Below, one piece after another: positions 11,242-19,308 of a DNA stretch of 64,000 nt. Each line of letters begins with the position of its first letter. Position 1 is the stretch's first letter. This DNA comes from DATIRA01 sp963766505. Its GTDB lineage: Bacteria; Pseudomonadota; Gammaproteobacteria; Steroidobacterales; Steroidobacteraceae. The position numbers and the translations under genes are program-made. The stretch spans positions 1,426,001 to 1,490,000 of the forward strand of contig CAVYAL010000005.1 in assembly GCA_963766505.1 (NCBI GenBank), in the 5' to 3' direction. The notes below the pieces were generated by a model. The model had not been told where the DNA came from. It made no database searches and saw nothing but the letters and a program-made list of their open reading frames with translations.

Positions 11242-11289
11242 TGCGCCATTACGGCGCATGTAGCGACAATAATGCACCATTATGGTGCG
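11242..11289 (+). promoter_or_regulatory. paired NtrC enhancer dyads upstream of glnA
   Basis: Two dyads fit the NtrC consensus TGCACCA-N3-TGGTGCA: TGCGCCA-TTA-CGGCGCA at 11242-11258 and TGCACCA-TTA-TGGTGCG at 11273-11289. Their centres are 31 bases apart, about three helical turns, as in the E. coli glnA enhancer. They lie roughly 100 and 130 bases before the predicted start of transcription. NtrC is encoded 3.4 kb downstream. Confidence 0.85.
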
Positions 11290-11335
11290 TCCATTGGTAC
11301 CGAGCCAACGATGATCTGACGATTGTCCGGCTGAT

Positions 11336-11352
11336 CGCGCTATTATGGTGCT
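11336..11352 (+). promoter_or_regulatory. weak third NtrC-like dyad abutting the sigma-54 promoter
   Basis: CGCGCTA-TTA-TGGTGCT keeps the right half of the NtrC consensus and the TTA spacer but has a degenerate left half. It touches the -24 element. In E. coli, low-affinity NtrC sites between the enhancer and promoter limit maximal glnA expression; a similar role is an inference. Confidence 0.5.
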
Positions 11353-11353
11353 T

Positions 11354-11369
11354 TGGCACCGGACTTGCA
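11354..11369 (+). promoter_or_regulatory. sigma-54 (RpoN) promoter of glnA
   Basis: TGGCAC-N5-TTGCA matches the -24/-12 consensus fully, with GG at 11355-11356 and GC at 11367-11368 spaced as required. The predicted transcript start is near 11380, leaving a leader of about 28 bases before the glnA ATG. With the upstream NtrC dyads this makes glnA nitrogen-regulated. Confidence 0.88.
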
Positions 11370-11407
11370 TCAGGCCGGGTCCCTCAGTCCATCTCCCAGG
11401 AGCAAAC

Positions 11408-12820
11408 ATGACCACCGCTGCCGATGTCCTCAAGCTCATCAAGGAAAAGGAAATAAGTTTCGTCGACCTGCGTTTCACCGACACCAAGGGCAAGGAACAG
11501 CACGTCACTGTGCCCACCCGTGTCGTGGACGAGGCCTTCTTCGAGGATGGCAAGGGATTCGACGGATCGTCGATCGCCGGCTGGAAGGGCATCCAGGAGT
11601 CGGACATGATCCTGATGCCCGACCCCACGACGGCCCTGATCGACCCGTTCTTCGAAGAGTCGACGCTGCTGATCCGCTGCGACGTCGTCGAGCCGACGAC
11701 CATGCAGGGCTATGACCGCGATCCACGTTCGCTCGCGAAGCGCGCCGAGGCGTACCTGGCATCGACTGGAATTGCCGACACCTCGCTCTGGGGCCCGGAG
11801 AACGAGTTCTTCGTGTTCGACAGCGTCCGCCACGGCAACACGATCAACGGCTGCTTCTACGAGATCGATTCGTCGCAGGCCGCCTGGAATTCGGGCGCGC
11901 AGTACGAGGGCGGCAACCTCGGCCATCGCCCGTCCGTCAAGGGCGGGTATTTCCCGGTGCCCCCGGTCGATGCGTTCCAGGACCTGCGCACCGCGATGTG
12001 CATGGCGATGGAGGATCTCGGCCTGAAGGTCGAGGTGCATCATTCCGAAGTCGCGACCGCCGGCCAGGGTGAGATCAACGTCGCCGCGAACACGCTGACG
12101 AAAAAGGCCGACGAGGTGCAACTGCTCAAGTACGCGATTCACAACGTCGCGGCCAGCTATGGCAAGTCCGCTACCTTCATGCCAAAGCCGCTGGTCGGTG
12201 ACAACGGCAACGGCATGCACGTCAACCAGTCGCTGTCGAAGGGCGGCAAGAACCTTTTCGTCGGCGACAAGTACGGTGGGCTCTCGGAGCTCGCGCTCTA
12301 CTACATCGGCGGAGTGATCAAGCACGCCCGCGCGCTGAACGCGCTGACCAACGCGAGCACCAACAGCTACAAGCGGCTGGTGCCGGGCTTCGAGGCGCCG
12401 GTGATGCTGGCCTACTCGGCCCGCAACCGCTCGGCGTCGATCCGCATTCCGCACGTGATGAATCCGAAGGGGCGTCGTATCGAGGTCCGCTTCCCGGATT
12501 CCTCGGCCAACCCCTACCTGGCCTTCTCGGCATTGCTGATGGCCGGGCTGGACGGCATCAAGAACAAGATCCATCCGGGTGACCCCGCGGACAAGGATCT
12601 CTATGACCTGCCGCCCGAAGAGGCGCGTGCGATTCCGACCGTCTGCCATGCGCTGGACCTGGCGCTCGATGCGCTGGACAAGGACCGCGCCTTCCTCAAG
12701 GAGGGTGGTGTCTTCACCGACGGCATGATCGATGCCTATATCAACCTGAAGATGCTCGAGGTGACCAGGCTGCGAATGACCACGCACCCGGTCGAGCTCG
12801 AGCTCTACTACAGCGTCTGA
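11408..12820 (+). CDS. glnA: glutamine synthetase type I
   Basis: GlnA makes glutamine from glutamate, ammonia and ATP as a dodecamer and is the entry point for nitrogen. At 470 residues it matches E. coli (469). Conserved are FVDLRFTDTKGKEQHVT, GFDGSSIAGW, GPENEFFVFD, NGNGMHVNQSL and the adenylylation region KDLYDLPPEE, whose Tyr is the GlnE target in this class. The ATG follows AGGAGC closely. Transcription should come from the sigma-54/NtrC promoter just upstream. A strong hairpin terminator follows, separating it from the DUF4124-ntrB-ntrC genes. Confidence 0.98.
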   Translation: MTTAADVLKLIKEKEISFVDLRFTDTKGKEQHVTVPTRVVDEAFFEDGKGFDGSSIAGWKGIQESDMILMPDPTTALIDPFFEESTLLIRCDVVEPTTMQGYDRDPRSLAKRAEAYLASTGIADTSLWGPENEFFVFDSVRHGNTINGCFYEIDSSQAAWNSGAQYEGGNLGHRPSVKGGYFPVPPVDAFQDLRTAMCMAMEDLGLKVEVHHSEVATAGQGEINVAANTLTKKADEVQLLKYAIHNVAASYGKSATFMPKPLVGDNGNGMHVNQSLSKGGKNLFVGDKYGGLSELALYYIGGVIKHARALNALTNASTNSYKRLVPGFEAPVMLAYSARNRSASIRIPHVMNPKGRRIEVRFPDSSANPYLAFSALLMAGLDGIKNKIHPGDPADKDLYDLPPEEARAIPTVCHALDLALDALDKDRAFLKEGGVFTDGMIDAYINLKMLEVTRLRMTTHPVELELYYSV

Positions 12821-12826
12821 GGGGAA

Positions 12827-12871
12827 GGGGCGCCGGCCATTCGGCAGCGGGTGGCGGGCGCCCCGACTTTT
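12827..12871 (+). terminator. intrinsic terminator after glnA
   Basis: GGGGCGCC (12827-12834) pairs with GGCGCCCC (12857-12864) and is followed by GACTTTT. Stem strength and the T run fit a Rho-independent terminator seven bases beyond the glnA stop. Partial read-through into the ntr genes is possible. Confidence 0.7.
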
Positions 12872-12938
12872 GACGCACTTCGCGGATCCAGGACGGCGTC
12901 TTTGTCAGGCCCCACGGCGAGGGATATGCTGATCCACC

Positions 12939-13520
12939 ATGAAAATCTGCGTGGCATTGCTCTGCAGCCTGCTGGCCCTTGCGGCCGTCGCGCAGGAGTC
13001 CAAGCGCGATGTCTGGGTCTGGACGGACCAGAACGGCGTGACCCAGTACTCGGACCGGCCGGTGCCGGGCGCGAGGAAGCTGCAGTTGTCCACCGCAGCC
13101 CCCGAGCCACCGCCAGCCGGTGCGTCGGTAACAGCGGCGGCGGCGACCGCGGCGAAACCGGCTGTCGAACAGGTGGAATATCAGAGCCTCGAGATCTGGC
13201 AGCCCGACAACGGCGAGTCCTTCTTCGGCGCGGATGCGACCGTCGATGTCAGGATGCGGACCGAGCCCGGCGTGGCAGACACGGACGTACTGCGGCTCTA
13301 TCTGGACGGCAAGCTGGTCGAGGGCGCCCCGGATTCCCTCGAGTACACGCTCTCGAACCTCGAGCGCGGAGCACATTCGATAACGGCTGTGATCACCGAC
13401 GACAGGGGCAACGAGAAGATCCGCAGCGAACCGCGTGTCTTCCACATCAAGCAGCCGACGGTCATTCAGCCGCAGGCCGTCGGGCCCAATCTCAAGCCCA
13501 AGCAGCCTCGCTCACGCTGA
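12939..13520 (+). CDS. exported DUF4124-domain protein
   Basis: A 193-residue protein of unknown function. A cleavable signal peptide (MKICVALLCSLLALAAVAQ) is followed by the DUF4124 motif VWVWTDQNGVTQYSDRPVPG at about residues 25-44. A Pro/Ala linker leads to an Ig-like beta domain of about 100 residues, with DVRMRTEPGV, LRLYLDGKLVEG and LERGAHSITAVITDDRGN. DUF4124 genes often sit between glnA and ntrB in related gammaproteobacteria. It precedes ntrB by 48 bases and probably shares its transcript. A periplasmic role is inferred from the signal peptide; no enzyme motif is seen. Confidence 0.85.
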   Translation: MKICVALLCSLLALAAVAQESKRDVWVWTDQNGVTQYSDRPVPGARKLQLSTAAPEPPPAGASVTAAAATAAKPAVEQVEYQSLEIWQPDNGESFFGADATVDVRMRTEPGVADTDVLRLYLDGKLVEGAPDSLEYTLSNLERGAHSITAVITDDRGNEKIRSEPRVFHIKQPTVIQPQAVGPNLKPKQPRSR

Positions 13521-13544
13521 GACCGCTCAGCGGCAGCCCGGCGC

Positions 13545-13570
13545 ACGGTCACTCCCCCGGGAGCGACCGT
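13545..13570 (+). promoter_or_regulatory. hairpin that would mask the ntrB ribosome site
   Basis: ACGGTC-A-CTCCC (13545-13556) pairs with GGGAG-C-GACCGT (13559-13570) with one A-C mismatch. The GGGAG at 13559-13563 is the only ribosome site for the ntrB GTG at 13569, and it is paired with CTCCC. The two-base loop is tight, so the top pairs would open. Translational restraint of NtrB is an inference from the fold. Confidence 0.45.
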
Positions 13571-14678
13571 GGCAGCTGAGCCGCGCGAGCTCGCCGGGCG
13601 ACCGCTCCCTGCGGAACTGGCCGTACTGCTCGACGGACTTTCGACCTGCGTCATCTGGCTGGATTCGGACGGCGCGATCCTGCATCTGAACGAGCCTGCC
13701 GAGGACCTGCTTGGCATCAGCCGGAATCACGCGACCGGGCGTGCGCTGCGCGAGCTGCTGCGAGGGAATCCCGAGATCGACGCAGTCATCACGCGTGCAC
13801 GCGGGGCGGGAGCGCCGTACTCACGTCGCGAACTGCCCTATGAGACCGTGCCGGGCGGGCCCACGCGCTTCGTCGACATCACGGTGACGCCCTTCGAGCA
13901 GCCCGGACGCGAGGGCGGGGCCCTCGTCGAGCTCGTCGACGTAACGCAGCACCAGCGCATACTGCGCGAAAACGCACTGATCACGCAGCTTGGTGGGAGC
14001 CGGGCGATGGTTCGCCAGCTCGCGCACGAGATCAAGAACCCGCTGGGCGGCCTGCGGGGAGCGGCCCAGCTGCTCGAGCGCCAATTGAAGGACCCCACGC
14101 TGCACGAGTACACGACCGTGATCATCAGCGAGGCCGATCGTCTCGCCGCACTGGTCGACTCGCTGCTCGGTCCCGGCCAGCCGCCGCGCAAGGAGCCCGT
14201 GAACATCCACGAGCTGGTCCAGCATGTGGGACACCTGCTCGCTGCCGAGGTCCCCGCGGGCGTGACCATCGAGCGCGACTACGACCCGAGCCTGCCGCGC
14301 CTGCGGCTCGACCGGAACCAGATCATCCAGGCGCTGCTGAACCTGGGTCGCAATGCGATCCAGGCGGTGGGCGATCGTGGCCGGATCCTGCTTCGCACGC
14401 GCGCGATCACCAACGCGAGCATCGGCAGCCGGCGCTACCGGGTCGTCGCGAGCATCCAGGTCGAGGATGACGGTCCCGGTGTCCCGGTCGAGCTGCAGGA
14501 CACGGTCTTCTACCCCCTCGTCACCGGGCGGCCTGGAGGCTCCGGGCTCGGGCTCGCCGTGGCACAGGATCTCGTCGGGCGGCACGACGGACTCATCGAG
14601 TTCGACAGCCGTACCGGCCGCACCGTATTCACCATTCTGCTGCCGTTCGACAACCATGAACTCGGCGAAACCGCTTAA
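13569..14678 (+). CDS. ntrB: nitrogen regulation sensor kinase NtrB
   Basis: NtrB (GlnL) phosphorylates and dephosphorylates NtrC in response to PII protein. The 369 residues show an N-terminal PAS domain (CVIWLDSDGAILHLNEPAED), the phosphoacceptor His in LAHEIKNPLGGLRGAAQL, the N box NLGRNAIQAV, and G boxes EDDGPGVPV and GGSGLGLAVAQDLVG. No membrane segment is present, as expected for this cytosolic sensor. The start is GTG; its ribosome site lies in a hairpin. The end overlaps ntrC by 23 bases, so the pair is translationally coupled. Confidence 0.95.
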   Translation: MAAEPRELAGRPLPAELAVLLDGLSTCVIWLDSDGAILHLNEPAEDLLGISRNHATGRALRELLRGNPEIDAVITRARGAGAPYSRRELPYETVPGGPTRFVDITVTPFEQPGREGGALVELVDVTQHQRILRENALITQLGGSRAMVRQLAHEIKNPLGGLRGAAQLLERQLKDPTLHEYTTVIISEADRLAALVDSLLGPGQPPRKEPVNIHELVQHVGHLLAAEVPAGVTIERDYDPSLPRLRLDRNQIIQALLNLGRNAIQAVGDRGRILLRTRAITNASIGSRRYRVVASIQVEDDGPGVPVELQDTVFYPLVTGRPGGSGLGLAVAQDLVGRHDGLIEFDSRTGRTVFTILLPFDNHELGETA

Positions 14679-16053
14679 CGTCTGGGTCGTCGACGACGAC
14701 GCCTCCATCCGCTGGGTGCTCGAGCGGGCCCTCCGGCAGGGCGGCATGGAACCCACCGCCTTCGAGGAAGCCGCAAGCGCGCTCGCGGCGCTGCGCCGCG
14801 AACAGCCGGACGTGCTGGTGACCGACATCCGCATGCCGGGAAGGAGCGGACTGGAGCTGCTGGAGGAGCTCCGGGCCAAGCGACCGCGCCTGCCAGTGAT
14901 CGTGATGACCGCGCATTCCGACCTCGACAGCACCGTTGCCGCTTTCCAGGGCGGCGCCTTCGAGTACCTGCCCAAGCCCTTCGACATCGACCAGGCGATC
15001 GAGCTCGTCAGGCGCGCAGCCGCCCAGGGCCAGCGCTCGGAGACCTCCGCGGCGGAATCCCGCCGGATCCCCGAGATGCTGGGGCACGCGCCGTCGATGC
15101 AGGAGGTGTTCCGGGCAATCGGAAGACTATCGCGCTCGAGCATGACCGTGCTGATTACCGGCGAGTCGGGGACGGGCAAGGAGCTGGTCGCTCGTGCACT
15201 GCATCGTCACAGTCCGCGCGCGGCCAAGCCGTTCATCGCACTCAATACCTCCGCCTTCACGGCGGACCTGCTCGAATCGGAACTCTTCGGCCACGAGAAG
15301 GGTGCCTTCACGGGCGCGGCGGAGCTGCGTCGCGGACGGTTCGAGCAGGCCGACGGCGGCACGTTGTTCCTCGATGAGATCGGGGACATGTCCCCGGCGC
15401 TGCAGACGCGGCTGCTGCGGGTTCTCGCCGAGGGCGAGTTCTATCGCGTCGGGGGGCAGATGCCGGTGCGCGTCGACGTGCGCGTCATCGCGGCGACTCA
15501 CCAGGATCTCGAGCAGCGGGTCGGACAGGGGCTGTTCCGCGAGGACCTGCTCCACCGGCTGAACGTCATCCGGATCGAGGTGCCCCCGCTTCGGCAGCGA
15601 CGGGAGGATATCCCGGAGCTGCTGCAGCACTACCTCGACGTCGCGGCGATGGAACTCGGCGTGGCGCCCAAGGTGCTGGCACCGGAGGCGCAGCGCGCGC
15701 TGCTCTCGTTCGACTGGCCGGGCAACGTTCGGCAGCTCGTCAACGCCTGCCGGCGGCTGACGGTGCTGGCCGCCGGCCGTGAAATAACACGGGAGGACAT
15801 CCCGTCGGACCTCGGGGGCGCGCAGGCCGAGCCGGCCGGAGGCCCGGACTGGTCCCGGTCGCTGGCGAGCTGGGCCCAGGGCCGGCTGGCCTCGGGTGGC
15901 GCGCCGCTGCTGGAAGAGGCGCTGCCCGAGTTCGAGCGGACGCTGATCCGCGAGGCCCTCAAGGCAACGCAAGGCGGGCGCCAGGAGGCGGCCAGGCTGC
16001 TCGGCTGGGGCCGCAATACGCTGACCCGGAAGCTCAAGGAACTGGGGCTGTAG
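14656..16053 (+). CDS. ntrC: nitrogen regulation response regulator NtrC
   Basis: NtrC (GlnG) activates sigma-54 promoters when phosphorylated. At 465 residues it matches E. coli (469). The receiver domain has the acidic DDD at 13-15 and the phosphoacceptor Asp57 in VLVTDIRMPG. The AAA+ domain has Walker A GESGTGKELVA, the sigma-54 contact loop GAFTGA and TLFLDEIGDM. The C-terminal Fis-type helix-turn-helix is EAARLLGWGRNTLTRKLKEL. The ATG at 14656 is chosen because the receiver begins eight residues later. Its likely targets include the dyads before glnA. Confidence 0.96.
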   Translation: MNSAKPLNVWVVDDDASIRWVLERALRQGGMEPTAFEEAASALAALRREQPDVLVTDIRMPGRSGLELLEELRAKRPRLPVIVMTAHSDLDSTVAAFQGGAFEYLPKPFDIDQAIELVRRAAAQGQRSETSAAESRRIPEMLGHAPSMQEVFRAIGRLSRSSMTVLITGESGTGKELVARALHRHSPRAAKPFIALNTSAFTADLLESELFGHEKGAFTGAAELRRGRFEQADGGTLFLDEIGDMSPALQTRLLRVLAEGEFYRVGGQMPVRVDVRVIAATHQDLEQRVGQGLFREDLLHRLNVIRIEVPPLRQRREDIPELLQHYLDVAAMELGVAPKVLAPEAQRALLSFDWPGNVRQLVNACRRLTVLAAGREITREDIPSDLGGAQAEPAGGPDWSRSLASWAQGRLASGGAPLLEEALPEFERTLIREALKATQGGRQEAARLLGWGRNTLTRKLKELGL

Positions 16054-16080
16054 AGGCGCCGGGTACGCCGTCCGGCTCGA

Positions 16081-17058
16081 TCAGCAGGTGCAGGCCTGCA
16101 CCGTCCTGCGCGGCGCATCGAGCGTGCCCACCAGTTCACCGGCCGACGCCATTCCATTGGCAGCCAGGTACTCCGCGATGCCTGTGTTGATCTTCCGGCA
16201 GGCCAGCGGATCGTAGAACAGCGCGGTGCCGACGCCGACCGTAGTGGCGCCGGCGATGATGAACTCGAGTGCGTCCTGGGCAGTCTGTATGCCGCCCTGG
16301 CCGATGATCGGAATGTCGTGTGGCCGGGCGACCTCGGCGACCTGCATCACCTTGAGCAGCGCGATCGGCTTGATCGCGGGCCCGGAAAGCCCGCCCTGCA
16401 CGTTGCCGATGACCGGCCGGCGCGTCGCGACGTCGATGGACATGCCCATGACGGTGTTGATCACCGACAGCGCATCGCTGCCGGCCTCGATGCAGCAGCG
16501 GGCGTTCTCCCGTATGTCCGTCTGGTTCGGCGAGAGCTTGGTGACCAGGGGCTTGCGGGTCACCTTGCGGCAGGCCGCCACGACGCGCGCCGACATCTCC
16601 GGGTAGTTCCCGAACTGCACGCCGCCTTCCTTGATGTTCGGGCAGGAGATGTTGATCTCGATCGCGTCGATCGGTGAATCGTCGAAGCGCGCCGTCACCT
16701 CGACGTAGTCCTCGATCGTCGAGCCGCAGACGTTCGCGATGAACCGCGTTTCGCTGAAATCGAGCTCGGGCAGGATCTTCCCTATCACCTGCTCGACGCC
16801 CGGATTCTGCAGGCCGATGGCGTTCAGCATGCCCATCGGCGTTTCGTAGACACGGTGCGCCGGGTTGCCGAGCCGAGGCTCGCGCGTCGTGCCCTTCAGG
16901 ACGATCGCGCCGACGTCGGCGTTGCTGAATCCCTCGACCCGCGTGTACTCCTCGCCGAAGCCTACGCATCCCGACAGCAGCACGATCGGAGAGGCGAGGC
17001 GCAGGCCGCAGAAGTCGACGGCCAGGGACGGCGGCAGGGGTCCTGAGTCGGCAGGCAT
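16081..17058 (-). CDS. class 1B-type dihydroorotate dehydrogenase catalytic subunit
   Basis: A flavin-dependent TIM-barrel enzyme of the PyrD class 1 family, 325 residues from the ATG (a TTG three codons earlier is possible). It has INISCPNIKEGGVQFG, whose Cys corresponds to the class 1 catalytic base, plus VTKLSPNQTDI and the phosphate-binding IPIIGQGGIQTAQDALEFI and GTALFYDP. Class 1B enzymes pair with the Fe-S/FAD subunit PyrK, and no pyrK is nearby. Most gammaproteobacteria use the membrane class 2 enzyme, so this may replace it or be an extra copy. A related pyrimidine dehydrogenase cannot be fully excluded. Confidence 0.8.
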   Translation of the reverse strand: MPADSGPLPPSLAVDFCGLRLASPIVLLSGCVGFGEEYTRVEGFSNADVGAIVLKGTTREPRLGNPAHRVYETPMGMLNAIGLQNPGVEQVIGKILPELDFSETRFIANVCGSTIEDYVEVTARFDDSPIDAIEINISCPNIKEGGVQFGNYPEMSARVVAACRKVTRKPLVTKLSPNQTDIRENARCCIEAGSDALSVINTVMGMSIDVATRRPVIGNVQGGLSGPAIKPIALLKVMQVAEVARPHDIPIIGQGGIQTAQDALEFIIAGATTVGVGTALFYDPLACRKINTGIAEYLAANGMASAGELVGTLDAPRRTVQACTC

Positions 17059-17109
17059 GGCGCGCAATTGTACGTGAACGCGATGTACCCGGACCCGCCC
17101 GCTGGGCTC

Positions 17110-17538
17110 TCAGCCGGTGATGAACTTCTCGAGCTGCTCGATCGTCTCCTGCTGCTCCTCGATGACGTGCCGGACGCAGTCGCCGATCGAGACCATGCCG
17201 ACCAGCCGGCCCTCGTCCGTCACCGGCAGGTGCCGGATCCTGCGCTCGGTCATCAGCTCCATGCAGCGTCGAACCGACTCGACCGGAGTCACAGTGACGA
17301 CCGGCGAAGTCATGATCTGCCACACGGGCGTCTCGGCGGAGGATCGTCGCAGCAGGATCACCTTCCGGGCGTAATCGCGCTCGGAGATGATTCCGACCAG
17401 TTCACTTCCCCGCAGCACGGGTAGCGCGCCCACACGTCGATCCGCCATGATCTGTATCGCCGCGAGCACTGGCTCCTCGGCCTCGATGGTCCAGATCTCC
17501 TCCCCCTTGCCGGCGAGCAACTGACTGACGATGGTCAT
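17110..17538 (-). CDS. tandem CBS-domain protein
   Basis: A 142-residue protein made almost entirely of two CBS domains. The first covers roughly residues 12-65 (IQIMADRRVGALPVLRGSEL, VGIISERDYARKVI). The second covers about 74-128 (MELMTERRIRHLPVTDEGRL, VGMVSIGDCVRHVI). A short C-terminal helix follows. Such stand-alone pairs bind adenine nucleotides and act as sensors; the partner is unknown. It lies on the minus strand upstream of the dihydroorotate dehydrogenase gene with a 51-base gap, so they may share a transcript. Confidence 0.85.
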   Translation of the reverse strand: MTIVSQLLAGKGEEIWTIEAEEPVLAAIQIMADRRVGALPVLRGSELVGIISERDYARKVILLRRSSAETPVWQIMTSPVVTVTPVESVRRCMELMTERRIRHLPVTDEGRLVGMVSIGDCVRHVIEEQQETIEQLEKFITG

Positions 17539-17609
17539 TCCCGCGTTTCTCCCCCAGGCCAGGTCGCCTGGCCCGCTTTCAAACCGATTCTAAGGCAGCC
17601 ACCCGCTCC

Positions 17610-17738
17610 GTGTTCGATACTCCAGGCCTGCGCATTCCGATGAGCCGCGCAGCACGCAGTCTCAACCTGTCCAACGCGGTGGCCATCGTGCTCTACGAGG
17701 CCTGGCGACAGCTCGACTTCAGCCCTTCTCCGCCTTGA
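17610..17738 (+). pseudogene. trmL: C-terminal remnant of tRNA methyltransferase trmL
   Basis: Forty-two codons ending in TGA read LRIPMSRAARSLNLSNAVA followed by IVLYEAWRQLDFS. This is the knot-forming C-terminus typical of TrmL, the tRNA (cytidine34-2'-O)-methyltransferase. Only about 35 of the usual 150 or so residues remain. Upstream reading gives no further similarity, and the divergent CBS gene starts at 17538, so the rest of the gene is gone. The end overlaps the convergent gpsA stop by 20 bases. trmL is a neighbour of secB-gpsA in E. coli, so this looks like a relic of an ancestral cluster. Confidence 0.75.
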
Positions 17739-18747
17739 TCGCGCGCAGCATCAGCGCGTTGACCGCGTCCCGCGGCGGGAGGCCGGCGTAAAGCACGCGA
17801 TAGATCTGCTCCGCGATCGGCATCTCGACGCCGTGCCGCGCTGCGACCTCGTGCACGGCCCGGGCGGCCAGCACGCCCTCCACGACCTGGCCAATCTCGG
17901 CCTGGGCCTGCTCCGGCGAGCGGCCTGCGGCCAGCGCCAGACCCATCCGCCGGTTGCGCGACTGGTCGTCGGTGCAGGTGAGCACCAGGTCGCCGAGTCC
18001 GGCCAGGCCCATGAAGGTCTCGCGATCGGCGCCTAGCGCCACACCGAGCCGCATCATCTCCGCCAGGCCGCGCGTGATCAGCGCCACGCGCGTGTTGGCC
18101 CCGAAACCGAGGCCGTCGGAGATGCCCGCGCCGATCGCGAGCACGTTCTTCACGGCCCCGCCGACCTCGACACCGACCATGTCGCCGGAAGCGTAGGCGC
18201 GGAAATTCTCGCTGGAGATGCTGCGCGCGAGGTCCAGCGCGAAACGCTCGTCCTTCGAGGCCACGGTCATCGCGCTCGGGAGGCCGGCGCCGACTTCCCG
18301 GGCGAAAGTCGGGCCGGACAGCACCGCGGTCGGCACCTGGGGACCAAGTACCTCGGCTGCCACCTGGTGAGGCAGCTTGCCGCTTGCAAGCTCGAATCCC
18401 TTGGTCGCCCAGGCCACCCGCTGCCCAGGGCGCAGCAGCGGCCGGACTCGCTCGAGCACTTCGCGGAACGCGTGACTGGGCACGACCACGAGCAGCAGCT
18501 CGGCCTGCCGGATCGCGCGCTCGAAGTCCGGCTCGATCTCGAGTCCGTCCGGCAGCGGGACGCCAGGCAGGTAGCGGGCGTTGAGCCGGTCGCGGGCCAT
18601 CGCCGCGAGCTCCTCCGTCTCGATGCCCCACAGCACGCTGCGGTGGCCCGAGCGCGCCAGGTGCACGGCCAGCGCCGTTCCCCAGGACCCGGAGCCGAGC
18701 ACGGCGACCGTGGGCAGGGAGCCGGGCGGCTTCGACTCCACGGTCAT
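17719..18747 (-). CDS. gpsA: glycerol-3-phosphate dehydrogenase (NAD(P)+)
   Basis: GpsA reduces dihydroxyacetone phosphate to sn-glycerol 3-phosphate for phospholipid synthesis. At 342 residues it is of normal length. The N-terminal Rossmann motif is VLGSGSWGTALAVHLARSGH. The catalytic region has GAVKNVLAIGAGISDGLGFG followed by NTRVALITRGLAEM, and SGPTFAREVGAGLP also matches the family. It is the last gene of the rhodanese-grxC-secB-gpsA operon, 12 bases after secB. Its 3' end overlaps the trmL remnant on the other strand. Confidence 0.97.
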   Translation of the reverse strand: MTVESKPPGSLPTVAVLGSGSWGTALAVHLARSGHRSVLWGIETEELAAMARDRLNARYLPGVPLPDGLEIEPDFERAIRQAELLLVVVPSHAFREVLERVRPLLRPGQRVAWATKGFELASGKLPHQVAAEVLGPQVPTAVLSGPTFAREVGAGLPSAMTVASKDERFALDLARSISSENFRAYASGDMVGVEVGGAVKNVLAIGAGISDGLGFGANTRVALITRGLAEMMRLGVALGADRETFMGLAGLGDLVLTCTDDQSRNRRMGLALAAGRSPEQAQAEIGQVVEGVLAARAVHEVAARHGVEMPIAEQIYRVLYAGLPPRDAVNALMLRAIKAEKG

Positions 18748-18759
18748 ACGGCTCGCGTC

Positions 18760-19257
18760 TCAGTTGACGGCGGGGTTCTGCTGTGTGGCCTGCTGCTGCG
18801 CGGCCCGTGCATGCAGCGCCTCGAAGGTCACGAGCGGCAGCAGGAACGGCGGAAAACCGCCCTTCGTCACCAGCTCCGACACCGTCGAGCGCGCGTACGC
18901 CATCAGGTAGTTGGGCGCCATGATCGTCAGCACCTGGTTGACGTCATTCGACGGAAGATTGCGGATCAGGAACGCGCCGGCCTGCTGCAGCTCGAGCAGC
19001 CAGACGGTCTTGTCCCCGATCTTGGCCTCGAGGTTCACCTGCAGCACGACCTCGTGCAGGTCCTGCGCCAGTGCGTTCGCGCGGGTGGCGAGATTGAGGT
19101 TCACTGAGGGGCTGGTCTGCTGCTGGGACTGCTGCTGAACGAACGGGCCGTTCGGCGCCTCGAACGAACAGTCCTTGATGTAGATCGCCTGCGGCGTGAC
19201 CACCGGTGCGTTCGGGTCCGCGGCCGGCTGGGCGGCCTGTTTGTTTTCCTCGGTCAT
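18760..19257 (-). CDS. secB: protein-export chaperone SecB
   Basis: SecB is the tetrameric cytosolic chaperone that holds preproteins unfolded and hands them to SecA. It has 165 residues with a typical acidic, flexible start. The core is present: IYIKDCSFEAPNGP, NLATRANALAQDLHEVVLQV, then QQAGAFLIRNL and IMAPNYLMAYARSTVSELVT followed by KGGFPPFLLPLVTFEALH. The C-terminal tail is Gln/Ala-rich. The gene order rhodanese-grxC-secB-gpsA is the same as in E. coli (yibN-grxC-secB-gpsA). Confidence 0.97.
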   Translation of the reverse strand: MTEENKQAAQPAADPNAPVVTPQAIYIKDCSFEAPNGPFVQQQSQQQTSPSVNLNLATRANALAQDLHEVVLQVNLEAKIGDKTVWLLELQQAGAFLIRNLPSNDVNQVLTIMAPNYLMAYARSTVSELVTKGGFPPFLLPLVTFEALHARAAQQQATQQNPAVN

Positions 19258-19308
19258 GGTTTGCTCATCCTCTTCGGAAGTGGGTTCCGGCCCCGCGGGG
19301 CGAATAGT

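Noticed and set aside
11384..12787. A 467-codon open frame opposite glnA
   Set aside because: Antisense to a perfectly conserved gene, with no ribosome site or family features.
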